Source: Flavimarina sp. Hel_I_48 (lineage in GTDB: Bacteria > Bacteroidota > Bacteroidia > Flavobacteriales > Flavobacteriaceae). Taken from it: a DNA stretch of 64,000 nucleotides. The translations under genes and the position numbers were made by a program. The stretch is taken from positions 1,055,001-1,119,000 of the forward strand of contig NZ_JPOL01000002.1 in assembly GCF_000733945.1 (NCBI RefSeq), in the 5' to 3' direction. Positions 1 through 10,999 of the stretch are shown one piece after another (the first letter of the stretch is position 1; each line of letters begins with the position of its first letter). A model generated the notes under the pieces. It saw nothing but the letters and a program-made list of their open reading frames with translations. It had not been told where the DNA came from and searched no databases.

Positions 1-988
<988 letters not shown>

Positions 989-1188
989 TACTAATTGCTC
1001 TTTCAAGGGCACAGGTATTAACCTGGCCTTTTGTATTCGTATTCTAATGAGTTCTATCTATAATTTCAGCGGGCACCTCCCCATAACTAACATGGCAAGC
1101 CATGTCACGTAAGGTAAATGCCCACTTGCATTTGTTTCTCTCGTATTCTTAAATTATTTCCCAATATGTCAATGAACGTTTCCCCCTA

Positions 1189-1249
1189 GCCCCCGAAGGG
1201 GGATAAAGGATCCACCTGTTTTGTCCCTCCCCTTGGGGAGGTCAGGTGG
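1189..1249. repeat. Nested hairpins in the tRNA-Ala/23S spacer
   Basis: Two hairpins lie side by side. The first has a CCCC/GGGG stem around CGAA near 1189-1204. The second is compound: an outer stem CCACCTG (1212-1218) pairs with CAGGTGG (1243-1249) and an inner stem CCTCCCC (1226-1232) pairs with GGGGAGG (1235-1241). GC-rich elements of this look are often scattered between genes in Flavobacteriaceae, so this may be an interspersed repeat rather than an rRNA processing signal. Confidence 0.6.
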
Positions 1250-1253
1250 GGAG

Positions 1254-1327
1254 TGGAGAATATCGGAGTCGAACCGATGACCTCCTGCGTGCAAGGCAGG
1301 CGCTCTAGCCAGCTGAGCTAATCCCCC
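1254..1327 (-). tRNA. tRNA-Ala (anticodon TGC)
   Basis: The minus strand folds into a complete 74-base cloverleaf. The acceptor stem is GGGGGAT pairing with ATTCTCC, the D arm is GCTCAGCTGGCTAGAGC, the anticodon loop carries TGC, and the T arm contains GGTTCGACTCC. The discriminator base is A and no CCA is encoded. It sits in the 16S-23S spacer, the usual place for this tRNA. Confidence 0.97.
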
Positions 1328-1470
1328 ATTATAATAGTAAATTGTCAACCAGTTATCAGTTAACAGTACTTATAACGGCTACCCAACCTCTAAAATTTCC
1401 TTCAGTATTTATATATGAACTTGTGTCTCGGTAAAATTACCCTCGACCTCCCGCACCCTAAGGCACAAAG

Positions 1471-1544
1471 TAGTCTCAGGCAGACTCGAACTGCCGACCT
1501 CTACATTATCAGTGTAGCGCTCTAACCAGCTGAGCTATGAGACT
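1471..1544 (-). tRNA. tRNA-Ile (anticodon GAT)
   Basis: The minus strand gives a 74-base cloverleaf. The acceptor stem is AGTCTCA pairing with TGAGACT, the D arm contains GCTCAGCTGGTTAGAGC, the anticodon loop CTGATAA carries GAT, and the T arm contains CAGTTCGAGTCTG. The discriminator base is A and no CCA is encoded. Together with tRNA-Ala it forms the standard Ile-Ala spacer pair. Confidence 0.97.
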
Positions 1545-1594
1545 GTCCCATTAATCGGTGGAGTGGCCCCTTGAAAAGGGCCATCCTCCCGAAT

Positions 1595-1614
1595 AATATC
1601 TTGAATTGACAACG
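1595..1614 (-). other. 3' arm of the 16S processing stem
   Basis: This stretch, downstream of the 16S 3' end, is the reverse complement of 3349-3366 upstream of the 16S 5' end. A 14-base core (CGTTGTCAATTCAA on the plus strand at 3349) pairs without mismatch, and the helix continues for a few bases after a short bulge. Such flanking complementarity forms the long stem that RNase III cuts to release pre-16S. Confidence 0.75.
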
Positions 1615-1696
1615 GAAAAAAATCAGCGACCGTCTTGGCTATGGGAACAACAATACCCCTGCGCCGTGTCTTTCCCGCCAATGGCGGGGAAGCTCT

Positions 1697-3224
<1,528 letters not shown>

Positions 3225-3348
3225 AGTGTCTTATATACTATCCACGATGCAGGGATTGTCGGTTCCCCATCGCCCAAGGGCGACGGTTTGCTCAAAAATG
3301 GTCGTTAATGTTTTTCCTAATTCGTTCCCCTCAATGAAGAGGTTCACG

Positions 3349-3366
3349 CGTTGTCAATTCAATATT
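3349..3366 (-). other. 5' arm of the 16S processing stem
   Basis: This arm is complementary to 1595-1614 across the 16S gene. It lies about 125 bases upstream of the mature 16S 5' end, inside the transcribed leader. See the 3' arm for the pairing. Confidence 0.75.
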
Positions 3367-3496
3367 TCAATGAACCGGGACCAATGAAGATCCCACTCTT
3401 GCCGCATGGAGGGCTTCGAGACCCTTTCCAAATTACCACCCTTTAAAGCGGTCATGCTTGTCTTTGTTGCCCTCACAGTGCGTGTGAAAGCGGCTG

Positions 3497-3529
3497 CAAA
3501 TATACAACCTTTTTTATTTACAAACCAAA
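3497..3529 (-). promoter_or_regulatory. rRNA operon promoter P1 (proximal)
   Basis: On the minus strand the -7 box is TATATTTG at 3497-3504, matching the Bacteroidota consensus TAnnTTTG. A TTTG -33 box lies 21 bases upstream (3526-3529), with an alternative TTTG 16 bases upstream (3521-3524). It is the closest of three such boxes to the 16S gene, about 270 bases away. Confidence 0.65.
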
Positions 3530-3613
3530 TAAAATTTTAATTATTTTTTTTGGTTAAAAGTTGAAATTTCCTCTCTGAACTTACCCTGAATAACTTTCGT
3601 TATTTTGGGAGTG

Positions 3614-3643
3614 CAAATATACAAAACTTATTTATATCTGCAA
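3614..3643 (-). promoter_or_regulatory. rRNA operon promoter P2
   Basis: The minus strand has TTG (3641-3643), 19 bases, then TATATTTG (3614-3621). This fits the spacing of primary sigma factor promoters in Bacteroides and Flavobacterium. It repeats the TATATTTGC core of P1 and P3. Confidence 0.65.
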
Positions 3644-3717
3644 CAATTTATTTTCAAAAATTTTATTTCTTTTTTCAGTGAACATCCGACTCACATTTTG
3701 TTCGTGTTTCGGGACGG

Positions 3718-3749
3718 CAAATATACAACCTCTTTTCGTTTAGAAGCAA
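3718..3749 (-). promoter_or_regulatory. rRNA operon promoter P3 (distal)
   Basis: The minus strand has TTG (3747-3749), 21 bases, then TATATTTG (3718-3725). The bases around the -7 box (GGTTGTATATTTGC) are the same as in P1. Three tandem promoters about 105-115 bases apart would suit a highly expressed rRNA operon. Confidence 0.6.
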
Positions 3750-4037
3750 GCTTTACAACAGATAATTTCAAATAATTTATAAAACGTTAATCCCTAGTAA
3801 ATTATATTTTACAAATCTTTCAGACAACTTAAAATAGTACTTTAAAAAGGTATTTTTGAGTTCAAAAGGCCTATTAAAAGGGTCTTTTTACCAATTTATA
3901 TGTATAAGATCGTTGTATTACACTTCTCTATATAGCAAACTGGAACAGTTTAGTGCAAAACAAGACTGTCAAAAGATTTTAATACTTCACAGTATAAAGA
4001 AAATCAAACGTGGATAAGTCTAAATAAATATCTTTAA
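3750..4037. other. Intergenic, no gene seen
   Basis: An AT-rich stretch between the rRNA promoters and the 3' end of the porin gene. I see no convincing reading frame, RNA gene or strong terminator in it. Confidence 0.5.
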
Positions 4038-5999
4038 TTATAAAAAGAAATTCCAAACCAAACCAAACCGTACTATAAAATCACGGTATGGATAGCCGGG
4101 TGCACTAAAGTAATCATTACCGGTAAAAGAAGAGTTTACATGTTCAGCAATAAAAAATACACGTGTTTGCTGAATTTTCATATTAAAGAAAATATCAATT
4201 AAAGGGAATGCACCAATATTTGTATCGTTCTGAACATAGAACTCTGCTAATACGGGATCATAAGCATTTATTGAATACGCACTAAAATATTTAAAATTTA
4301 CACCTGTCTGAATAAATAGTGCTTTATCAAACCATTCATCTGTATAATACAATGTATTGCGGATCGTAAGTTCTGGCACATTCATATAATCGGCACCACT
4401 ACTTACATTTTGATAAGCGACCGTATTATCAAGTGATAACTTACCGTAATTAAATTGCTTGTGTGCTTTTACCTTCCAATACGATACGCTTTCACCTGCC
4501 TGAAAAGAATTTACCAAAGTATCTGATGGATCAATAGCAAAGTAAGCATAGTTATCTATGGATGAAAAACTAGCTTCGAGATCCATCCACTTTTCAGATT
4601 TTATACCCACTTTCAGCGTATTTGTCTTTACATTACTATACTGAGGTTCATTAAACCAATTGTAATTGCTGTAACTACTTTGATACAGTAAGTGATTGAA
4701 ATTAGCAGCCCTTGAGTTTGCAATGAGCTCCGCTTCAAATTTTGCCTTGTTTTTCCAATTATAAGATGTCTGGGCATGCAGGTTATACCCGTCAAAAGGA
4801 CCACTAACGTTTATTTGTGCATCTGTTCTAAAATCAAAAGTTCCTATTTTTTTGTCATAATTGGCCCCAGCTGCGATTATATCTCCCGTAAGCCTATTCG
4901 GGATACGATCGCCAGTTTCTAATATAAGTACGGAATTGTAACCGTAATCATAATGGCTATGACTCAAACTGGCTCCAAGCTTACCTAAGATAGGGTTAGA
5001 AAATACTACTGATAACTGATTATTAAAATCTTCCAAATCTACGCGATCCCTTAAGTTAGATGCCTGAAAGGAATCTCCAAAAAGTGCCGAAGGCGAAGTC
5101 TGATCATAGCGGTAAAATTTATCAGTAAAATTCAACCGGTGACTTACTTTGAAACTATTGCCTGGCACGGAATCTCTTTGAAGAAGTAATTCATAAGAAT
5201 GGTCAATAAAAAACCGCTTTCCTATCATAATATTTTCGGCATCTTCAAAATTCACAGCAAGGGTAGAACGGTCGTCAAATTGACCATCGTTACTTTGGAA
5301 ATTCAAAAGCGCTTGCTCTGTTATTCCGCCATTTTCATTGTTCAATAAATCCTGTGCCGCAAAATGCGCCTTTAGATTGTAACGCTTGTCTTTAGTATGG
5401 TAACTAAAAGCAAATCTAAAATTGCCAGTGCTTGTTAGAATATTCTGATACTTCCCAAGACTACGAGACCCTTTGTACCCTATAGAAAAATTGAACTGTT
5501 TACTTGTATTCATTGTATAAAATGCATCCAGGGTCTGCCCCTGCTCAAAAACACTTTTAAAGTAAAGTTCTGTCAGCGGCGTTGGCACTTCATAATAGTG
5601 AATATCTTCAACTTCCATATAATTGAAATGCTTCGCACGTGCACCAAATAATGGCATTGAACTTTGCTCATCAAAAGTATAAACCAGCGTATTATAGGTT
5701 TGACCCGTATTTGCAAATGGCAACAGCTCAAAATTATCACGCCTAAGGTAATTGTATTTGTAAAACTTTTCTATAGTAAGTGATGTATCCACCACGGTAG
5801 TGTCATTCTCAATGGATATAATTTTGTATAGATCTACCGGAGGCCTGGGGCGTTTATCTTTTTCGTTGGGGTCTTTTCTTAGGGAACTTCGTTGTGAACT
5901 CTCATTTTGAGTAGAGGTACTATCGACGGTTCTTACCTGAGCATAGGCTTGAATAAAAGAGATAAGCAAAAACCCTAAAAGTGTAAGCGTGTTTTTCAT
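4038..5999 (-). CDS. Putative outer-membrane porin (Porin_10 family)
   Basis: A 653-residue exported protein. Residues 1-20 form a signal peptide (MKNTLTLLGFLLISFIQAYA, cut before QVRT). A proline- and charge-rich linker follows, then the family-typical segment YNYLRRDNFELLPFANTG near residues 85-105. The rest alternates short amphipathic strands rich in Tyr, Phe and Asn, and the chain ends in a hydrophobic strand (VWNFFL), as expected for an outer-membrane beta barrel. This matches the Bacteroidota putative porin family PF14121, whose substrates are not known. It is transcribed away from the susCD genes and has its own TACATTTG promoter box just upstream. Confidence 0.85.
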   Translation of the reverse strand: MKNTLTLLGFLLISFIQAYAQVRTVDSTSTQNESSQRSSLRKDPNEKDKRPRPPVDLYKIISIENDTTVVDTSLTIEKFYKYNYLRRDNFELLPFANTGQTYNTLVYTFDEQSSMPLFGARAKHFNYMEVEDIHYYEVPTPLTELYFKSVFEQGQTLDAFYTMNTSKQFNFSIGYKGSRSLGKYQNILTSTGNFRFAFSYHTKDKRYNLKAHFAAQDLLNNENGGITEQALLNFQSNDGQFDDRSTLAVNFEDAENIMIGKRFFIDHSYELLLQRDSVPGNSFKVSHRLNFTDKFYRYDQTSPSALFGDSFQASNLRDRVDLEDFNNQLSVVFSNPILGKLGASLSHSHYDYGYNSVLILETGDRIPNRLTGDIIAAGANYDKKIGTFDFRTDAQINVSGPFDGYNLHAQTSYNWKNKAKFEAELIANSRAANFNHLLYQSSYSNYNWFNEPQYSNVKTNTLKVGIKSEKWMDLEASFSSIDNYAYFAIDPSDTLVNSFQAGESVSYWKVKAHKQFNYGKLSLDNTVAYQNVSSGADYMNVPELTIRNTLYYTDEWFDKALFIQTGVNFKYFSAYSINAYDPVLAEFYVQNDTNIGAFPLIDIFFNMKIQQTRVFFIAEHVNSSFTGNDYFSAPGYPYRDFIVRFGLVWNFFL

Positions 6000-6015
6000 T
6001 CATTTGTATTAAAAG

Positions 6016-6023
6016 CAAATGTA
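6016..6023 (-). promoter_or_regulatory. -7 box of the porin gene
   Basis: The minus strand reads TACATTTG, a full match to TAnnTTTG, 16 bases before the porin start codon. This implies a very short leader. No TTG was found at the usual -33 distance, so the call rests on one box. Confidence 0.45.
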
Positions 6024-6211
6024 TAGTATTTAACGAAAATATGATTTTAAAAGTATGGCAAAAGAAAAACCACCTATTTGAAAGTAAAACAATACAATTT
6101 AGGGTAGAAACTATAATAACACCAAAATATAGCCTACCACTTTCAAATGTATATAAATTCGAAATATTAGGGTTTTCACCAATCAAGATTCTACTGGCAT
6201 TCCCTAAATGC

Positions 6212-6243
6212 AAAAAACCGCTTCATATTTAATGAAGCGGTTT
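6212..6243 (-). terminator. Terminator after susD 1
   Basis: An inverted repeat AACCGCTTCAT/ATGAAGCGGTT with a short AT loop, followed on the minus strand by a T run. It ends the first susCD operon. Confidence 0.85.
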
Positions 6244-6268
6244 GTATAATTATTTATTTTCAATTCCC

Positions 6269-7636
6269 TTAATTTCCGTAACCCGTGTTTTGTGTAATGT
6301 TTGAATTCGCATCTATTTCACTAAGAGGGATAGGATACGCCATTCGATAATCACCATAGGGAACAGTTGCGGCAAGGTTTTGAAGTGGAGATACTTTTTC
6401 TATATCCATTTCATTTCGCAGAAGATCCCAATAATAAAGGCCTTCAAATATCAGCTCTTTCCTTCGTTCTAAAAGAATGGTATCACTACTAGCTACTGTG
6501 TAAGGCTCAGCATTACGAGCAGCAGTCAGCGTATTTAACCAAGTTAAAGCCTCTCCACTCTGACCTAGTTTAAACAGCGCCTCAGCATAAGCAAGTACAA
6601 CCTCCTCATATCTTATTACGCTAATATTCGCTTCTATATTAGGGTATTTACCAATATTTCTTAACATATCATCCTCATAACCAAATATATTCAACCTAAC
6701 ATCATCTTCATCATATATATCCAAAACTTCTGGAATCACTTCAATATCACCATATGTTGAGCCACGGTAAATAAAATCTATTCTATCAGAACCAGGATAA
6801 TCAGTTGTACTCTGAGCGATTTCGAAGATTGAATTTACTCCTCCATCTTCATCAAAAGAGGTAACATAAGTATCTGCTGGAGCTATTGAATATATTCCAG
6901 ATTCAATAACCTGTTCTGCTGCATCACGCGCAACTTCCCATCTTTCGAATTGAAGTGCTACACGCGATTCAATAGCTTTTGCACTATATTTTGAAATAAA
7001 CTCCTTTGAAGCATCAAAATAATTTGGATCCATAAGGTTGAAGGCTTCTTGAAGATCCCCTAAAATATTATCTACGTTAGAAGTTATGGAGCCTCTCGAT
7101 GGAAAATCATCCCCTCCCTTAAACGCAGTTACATAGGGCACTCCCAAATCGCCACCTACATTTTGCTGACCATAGGTTAATAATAAATCATAGTGTGCCA
7201 ATGCCCTGATAGCATAAGCTTGTCCTTTTATATGCTCTCCGTAAGCCAGGTCCCCGTCCAAAGTAGATACATCAGTAGCAATAAGGATATTCGCAACAGC
7301 GATTACAGAATATGCATTGTCCCACATATAGGTAGAACTGGGCAAGTAGGCAAAAGCGGCCTCTGTAGTAAATCTGCCTGAACTACCATTTGCAAATACA
7401 TTTGGAGTACGTACCTCATTGGTAACAAGATAATCCCTGCCGTAATAGCCTGCCTGAGAAAATCTATTGTAAGCCCCTTTTACAAGTCCTTCCATATCCC
7501 CTACAGTAAGAATGGCATTATCAGATCTTTTTGATTGTTCTAAAGAAGGATCCAGATCCTCAGTAGTGCAGGATCCCATCGCGACTAATGCCGACATCAG
7601 AATTGCAGTATAGAATTTATATATATATCTTTTCAT
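6269..7636 (-). CDS. SusD/RagB-family nutrient-binding lipoprotein 1
   Basis: A 455-residue surface lipoprotein that would form the lid of a SusC barrel and capture a glycan, peptide or other oligomer. A lipoprotein signal ends at the lipobox AMGSC (Cys about residue 23). The early segment QSKRSDNAILTVGDMEGLVKG and the tetratricopeptide-like helices (YGEHIKGQAYAIRALAHYDL) are typical of SusD. The C-terminal part contains RRKELIFEGLYYWDLLR, the signature of SusD_RagB, and ends in a pattern PLSEIDANSNITQN. The gene starts six bases after susC 1 ends, so the two are co-transcribed. No glycosidase, sulfatase, peptidase or sensor gene lies beside it, so the substrate cannot be inferred from context. 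Confidence 0.93.
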   Translation of the reverse strand: MKRYIYKFYTAILMSALVAMGSCTTEDLDPSLEQSKRSDNAILTVGDMEGLVKGAYNRFSQAGYYGRDYLVTNEVRTPNVFANGSSGRFTTEAAFAYLPSSTYMWDNAYSVIAVANILIATDVSTLDGDLAYGEHIKGQAYAIRALAHYDLLLTYGQQNVGGDLGVPYVTAFKGGDDFPSRGSITSNVDNILGDLQEAFNLMDPNYFDASKEFISKYSAKAIESRVALQFERWEVARDAAEQVIESGIYSIAPADTYVTSFDEDGGVNSIFEIAQSTTDYPGSDRIDFIYRGSTYGDIEVIPEVLDIYDEDDVRLNIFGYEDDMLRNIGKYPNIEANISVIRYEEVVLAYAEALFKLGQSGEALTWLNTLTAARNAEPYTVASSDTILLERRKELIFEGLYYWDLLRNEMDIEKVSPLQNLAATVPYGDYRMAYPIPLSEIDANSNITQNTGYGN

Positions 7637-7642
7637 ATCAAT

Positions 7643-10600
7643 TTAAAATTTTAAGTTAACACCAAATACAACGGACTTAATAGGAGGAGTTGTTATACTC
7701 GTAAAACCAGTTGCATCAACTTCTGGATCGTGAGATAGATTATCGTCCTTGACCCATGTATAAAGATTTGTACCCCTAACAAATAATCTCGCACTACTTA
7801 CACCGATATTTGCTAAGGCATCTGCATTAACATCATATCCTATTGTAACATTTCTAAGGCGGAAATAATCACCGTCATGCAAAAATTTAGAATTGTAAGT
7901 CCAGGGCTGATATTCATCTACTACCTTGGCAACACGGGTGATATCACCAGGCGACTGCCATCTATCTAATAAATCAGTATATCCATTATACGTTTCTGTA
8001 GTATATCTATTACCCTGATTTAAATACCGGTGCCAAGATTCGTAAATTTTATGTCCCCCTGCATAATATCCTGAAGCATCAAGGAAAAACCCTTTAAAAT
8101 CGACATGAAGATTTATCCCAGAAGTCAAAGTTGGCAGCGCACTGCTACCTTGATAAACACGATTTGCCTGTGTATAACTTGTAGTAACTTCACTACCCAC
8201 TCCATCAGTATAATACGTATCTACACCAGTTGCAGGATCTACACCAGCCCAAGTAGGGAGGAACCATTCATAAACCATAGTTCCAGAAGTAGATCTTTGA
8301 TAAGAAGAATTAGGATTAGTAACCGGGATTTCTACACCATTGGCATCTAGTGAAACTTCAAGAACTTCGTTCTTTACCGTTCCAATATTTCCTCCCAGGG
8401 TAATATTAAAATCATTAGAACGTACCACATCGACACTAAGTTCAGCTTCAAAACCTTTGTTTTCCATTCGTCCTACATTCCTGGTTTGTTCAGAAAATCC
8501 GGTTGTGAACGATAATGGAACCTCAAGTAATAAATCTTCAGTTTCTCTTCTATAATAAGCAAACGAACCGGTCACTCTATTTTGGAACAAACCAAATTCT
8601 ACACCTGTATCAAAAGTATAGCTGGTTTCCCAACTCAGGTCTTCGTTACCATAACCTGCGGGATAAGAAGCTCCAGTGCCTGCGTAATCAGCATCATAGT
8701 TGAACAGCACCTGATAAAGATTAGTATCTATATTTGCATTACCTGTCTTACCATAAGATGCGCGAAGCTTTAAATTATTTAAAAGGTCGTTGTTCTTAAG
8801 AAAAGATTCCCTATGTAAATTCCAGGCAGCTCCTACAGACCAGAAATTACCCCAACGGTTTTCATTGGCAAACCTTGAATTCGCTTCTCTTCGATAGGTA
8901 CCGTTTAAAATATACCTACTCTGATAATTATAAGAAGCAGTACCTAAATACGATGCCACTGCCCAATCATTGAACTGAGAATTTACGCCTGTAGGATTAC
9001 CCGCGGAAGCAAGATTGGTAAGACCATCGGTAACAAAGTTATCCCCATCGGCAGAAAGATAGCGACTATTGTATTTTTGATATTCCTGAAGCAATTTGAA
9101 ATCCATATTATGATCTCCAAGGTTCAGAACATAATCTAATGAGTTCTGAAAAACATAAATAGCACTATTTCTACTGATCTCAAAACTACCTCCATCGGTA
9201 TCACTACCATCACCTGAAATCCTATTGTTGTAAGATTTGTAGTTGTAAACCTGATAATCTATTGATGCTCTTGAAGTAAATGATAAACCCTCAACAGGAA
9301 TATCCCATCTCAGTGTATTATTGGAAAGAATACGCGTCAAACGCGATTGATCTATATCATTTTCTGCGATGTAAAGAGGATTAGGTAAGCCAGTGTTTAA
9401 ATTATATGATCCATCGTCATTATAAGGCTGATCTAAAGGGGACATGAAATATTTCGCACTATGAGGTGATGAAAAGTAAGCGCTACCTTCTAGAAGACCA
9501 TCCTGAAAGGAATGCGAAGCGGTATTAGAAGAACTAAATTCAAAATCATCAGATATTTTTTGAGTAACATTCAATGCTCCTGAAATCCGTTCAAAATCTG
9601 CACCCACAACGGTAGCTTCCTGCTCATAAAAGCCCAAAGAGGAATAAAATGTATGATCCTCGCTTCCGCCATTTGCTGATATTGTATGTTCCTGAATCGT
9701 TGCATCCCTATTCGTTACAACATCCTTCCAGTTTGTACTTGGTCGTCCGGCAGCATTCCATGCTCCATATCCAGCACGGTCACCTAAGGTTTCCACAGCG
9801 TACGTTCTTGCTTCTGCCATAGAACTAAGCCCATAACTATTCATCAAACCTTCGTAATATAATGTCTCACGTTGGGATCCAGACAAAGGTTCTGGCCCAT
9901 CTATCGCGTTATTGGTAAACCCGTAGTAAGAACTTACACTTATAGCAGTTTTCCCACTCCTACCTGATTTTGTTGTAATAACAATAACACCATTTGATCC
10001 CCTTGCACCATAAGCAGCAGTTGCAGACGCATCTTTAAGCACTGTCATACTCTCAATATCATTGGAGTTTAAACTTGCCAAAGGCGAAAGTGAAGATGTT
10101 GCGAGAGCATCACCTGCGCTATTCGTTGCAGAATTGGTATTTATAATAGGAACACCATCAATAACGTAAAGCGGCTCATTACCCGCTGTTATCGAACTCA
10201 CACCTCGAATTCTAATGTTCTGTACGGCACCAGGAGTACCAGAGGAACTAGAAATTTGTAAACCCGCAACTTTACCCTGTAAAGCCTGATCTACAGAAGC
10301 CATTGGAGTTTGTTGAAGTTCATCAGAGTTAATTTGAACGGTAGATCCTGTAAGATCCTCGCGTCGCTTAGAAACATACCCCATGACGATGACTTCTTCA
10401 AGTTCTCCGGTCTCCACTTGTAAAGATGCATCATAGGTGTCTGAATCCCCTATTAAAATCTCTGTAGGCTTAAAACCTATATAACTCAATACCAAAGTGG
10501 AACCTCTTTCGGCAGATATGGAATAATTCCCATCAAAATCTGTTTGAGCACCTTTTGTAGTACCCCGTACCATAACACTTACACCCGGCAAGGGCATATT

Positions 10601-10705
10601 TTCATTATCTGTCACCGTACCGGTAATCGTTTTTTGTTGCGCAAAGGCAAACTGTGTCAATAGGAAGAACCCCATGACAAAATACCATGTAATTTTTGTT
10701 TTCAT
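7643..10705 (-). CDS. SusC/RagA-family TonB-linked outer-membrane transporter 1
   Basis: A 1020-residue TonB-dependent importer. Residues 1-22 form a signal peptide ending FAFA before QQKT. Residues about 25-100 form the carboxypeptidase-regulatory-like domain (TGTVTDNENMPLPGVSVMV, then DFDGNYSI). The TonB-box region is LEEVIVMGYVSKRRE, and the plug contains VDQALQGKVAGLQI, IRIRGVSSI, PLYVIDGVPI and LKDASATAAYGARGSNGVI. The remainder is a 22-strand-type barrel ending in Phe (VNLKF). Its first 25 residues and its promoter are nearly identical to those of the second susC at 12520-15795, while the rest diverges strongly. It pairs with the SusD lipoprotein that follows. Confidence 0.95.
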   Translation of the reverse strand: MKTKITWYFVMGFFLLTQFAFAQQKTITGTVTDNENMPLPGVSVMVRGTTKGAQTDFDGNYSISAERGSTLVLSYIGFKPTEILIGDSDTYDASLQVETGELEEVIVMGYVSKRREDLTGSTVQINSDELQQTPMASVDQALQGKVAGLQISSSSGTPGAVQNIRIRGVSSITAGNEPLYVIDGVPIINTNSATNSAGDALATSSLSPLASLNSNDIESMTVLKDASATAAYGARGSNGVIVITTKSGRSGKTAISVSSYYGFTNNAIDGPEPLSGSQRETLYYEGLMNSYGLSSMAEARTYAVETLGDRAGYGAWNAAGRPSTNWKDVVTNRDATIQEHTISANGGSEDHTFYSSLGFYEQEATVVGADFERISGALNVTQKISDDFEFSSSNTASHSFQDGLLEGSAYFSSPHSAKYFMSPLDQPYNDDGSYNLNTGLPNPLYIAENDIDQSRLTRILSNNTLRWDIPVEGLSFTSRASIDYQVYNYKSYNNRISGDGSDTDGGSFEISRNSAIYVFQNSLDYVLNLGDHNMDFKLLQEYQKYNSRYLSADGDNFVTDGLTNLASAGNPTGVNSQFNDWAVASYLGTASYNYQSRYILNGTYRREANSRFANENRWGNFWSVGAAWNLHRESFLKNNDLLNNLKLRASYGKTGNANIDTNLYQVLFNYDADYAGTGASYPAGYGNEDLSWETSYTFDTGVEFGLFQNRVTGSFAYYRRETEDLLLEVPLSFTTGFSEQTRNVGRMENKGFEAELSVDVVRSNDFNITLGGNIGTVKNEVLEVSLDANGVEIPVTNPNSSYQRSTSGTMVYEWFLPTWAGVDPATGVDTYYTDGVGSEVTTSYTQANRVYQGSSALPTLTSGINLHVDFKGFFLDASGYYAGGHKIYESWHRYLNQGNRYTTETYNGYTDLLDRWQSPGDITRVAKVVDEYQPWTYNSKFLHDGDYFRLRNVTIGYDVNADALANIGVSSARLFVRGTNLYTWVKDDNLSHDPEVDATGFTSITTPPIKSVVFGVNLKF

Positions 10706-10731
10706 ATGAAATTGTTTGAATTAGCCTATTG

Positions 10732-10762
10732 CAAACATGAAGTATTTATTTCTTGTTTACAA
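10732..10762 (-). promoter_or_regulatory. Promoter of susCD operon 1
   Basis: The minus strand has TTG (10760-10762), 20 bases, then CATGTTTG (10732-10739), one base off TAnnTTTG. The start codon is about 27 bases downstream. The same box, the same 20-base spacing and almost the same leader occur in front of susC 2. Confidence 0.55.
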
Positions 10763-10950
10763 CAATTACAATCACAAACAATAAATATTCAGAAATTAAT
10801 ATTCTATAAGCTTAAAATTTAAAAATCCTGATTTTATCAAAAGAAATCTAATGAAATCCGAAATCATATCTTAACATGGATTATTTTGAAATAAGTAATG
10901 CCGTATTTGTATAGATTAAAATCCATATTTAAAAGAACAGGTTTCAAAAA

Positions 10951-10976
10951 AAAACCACCGCAGTTGCGGTGGTTTT
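10951..10976 (-). terminator. Terminator after susD 2
   Basis: A perfect 12-base stem AAAACCACCGCA/TGCGGTGGTTTT with a two-base loop, flanked by A and T runs so it may work on both strands. It closes the second susCD operon. Confidence 0.88.
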
Positions 10977-10999
10977 TAGATACTTCGATAAAAAAAACC

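Noticed and set aside
5920..6213. A 97-codon minus frame upstream of the porin
   Set aside because: It overlaps the porin start in another frame, covers its promoter, and its residues look random and AT-driven.
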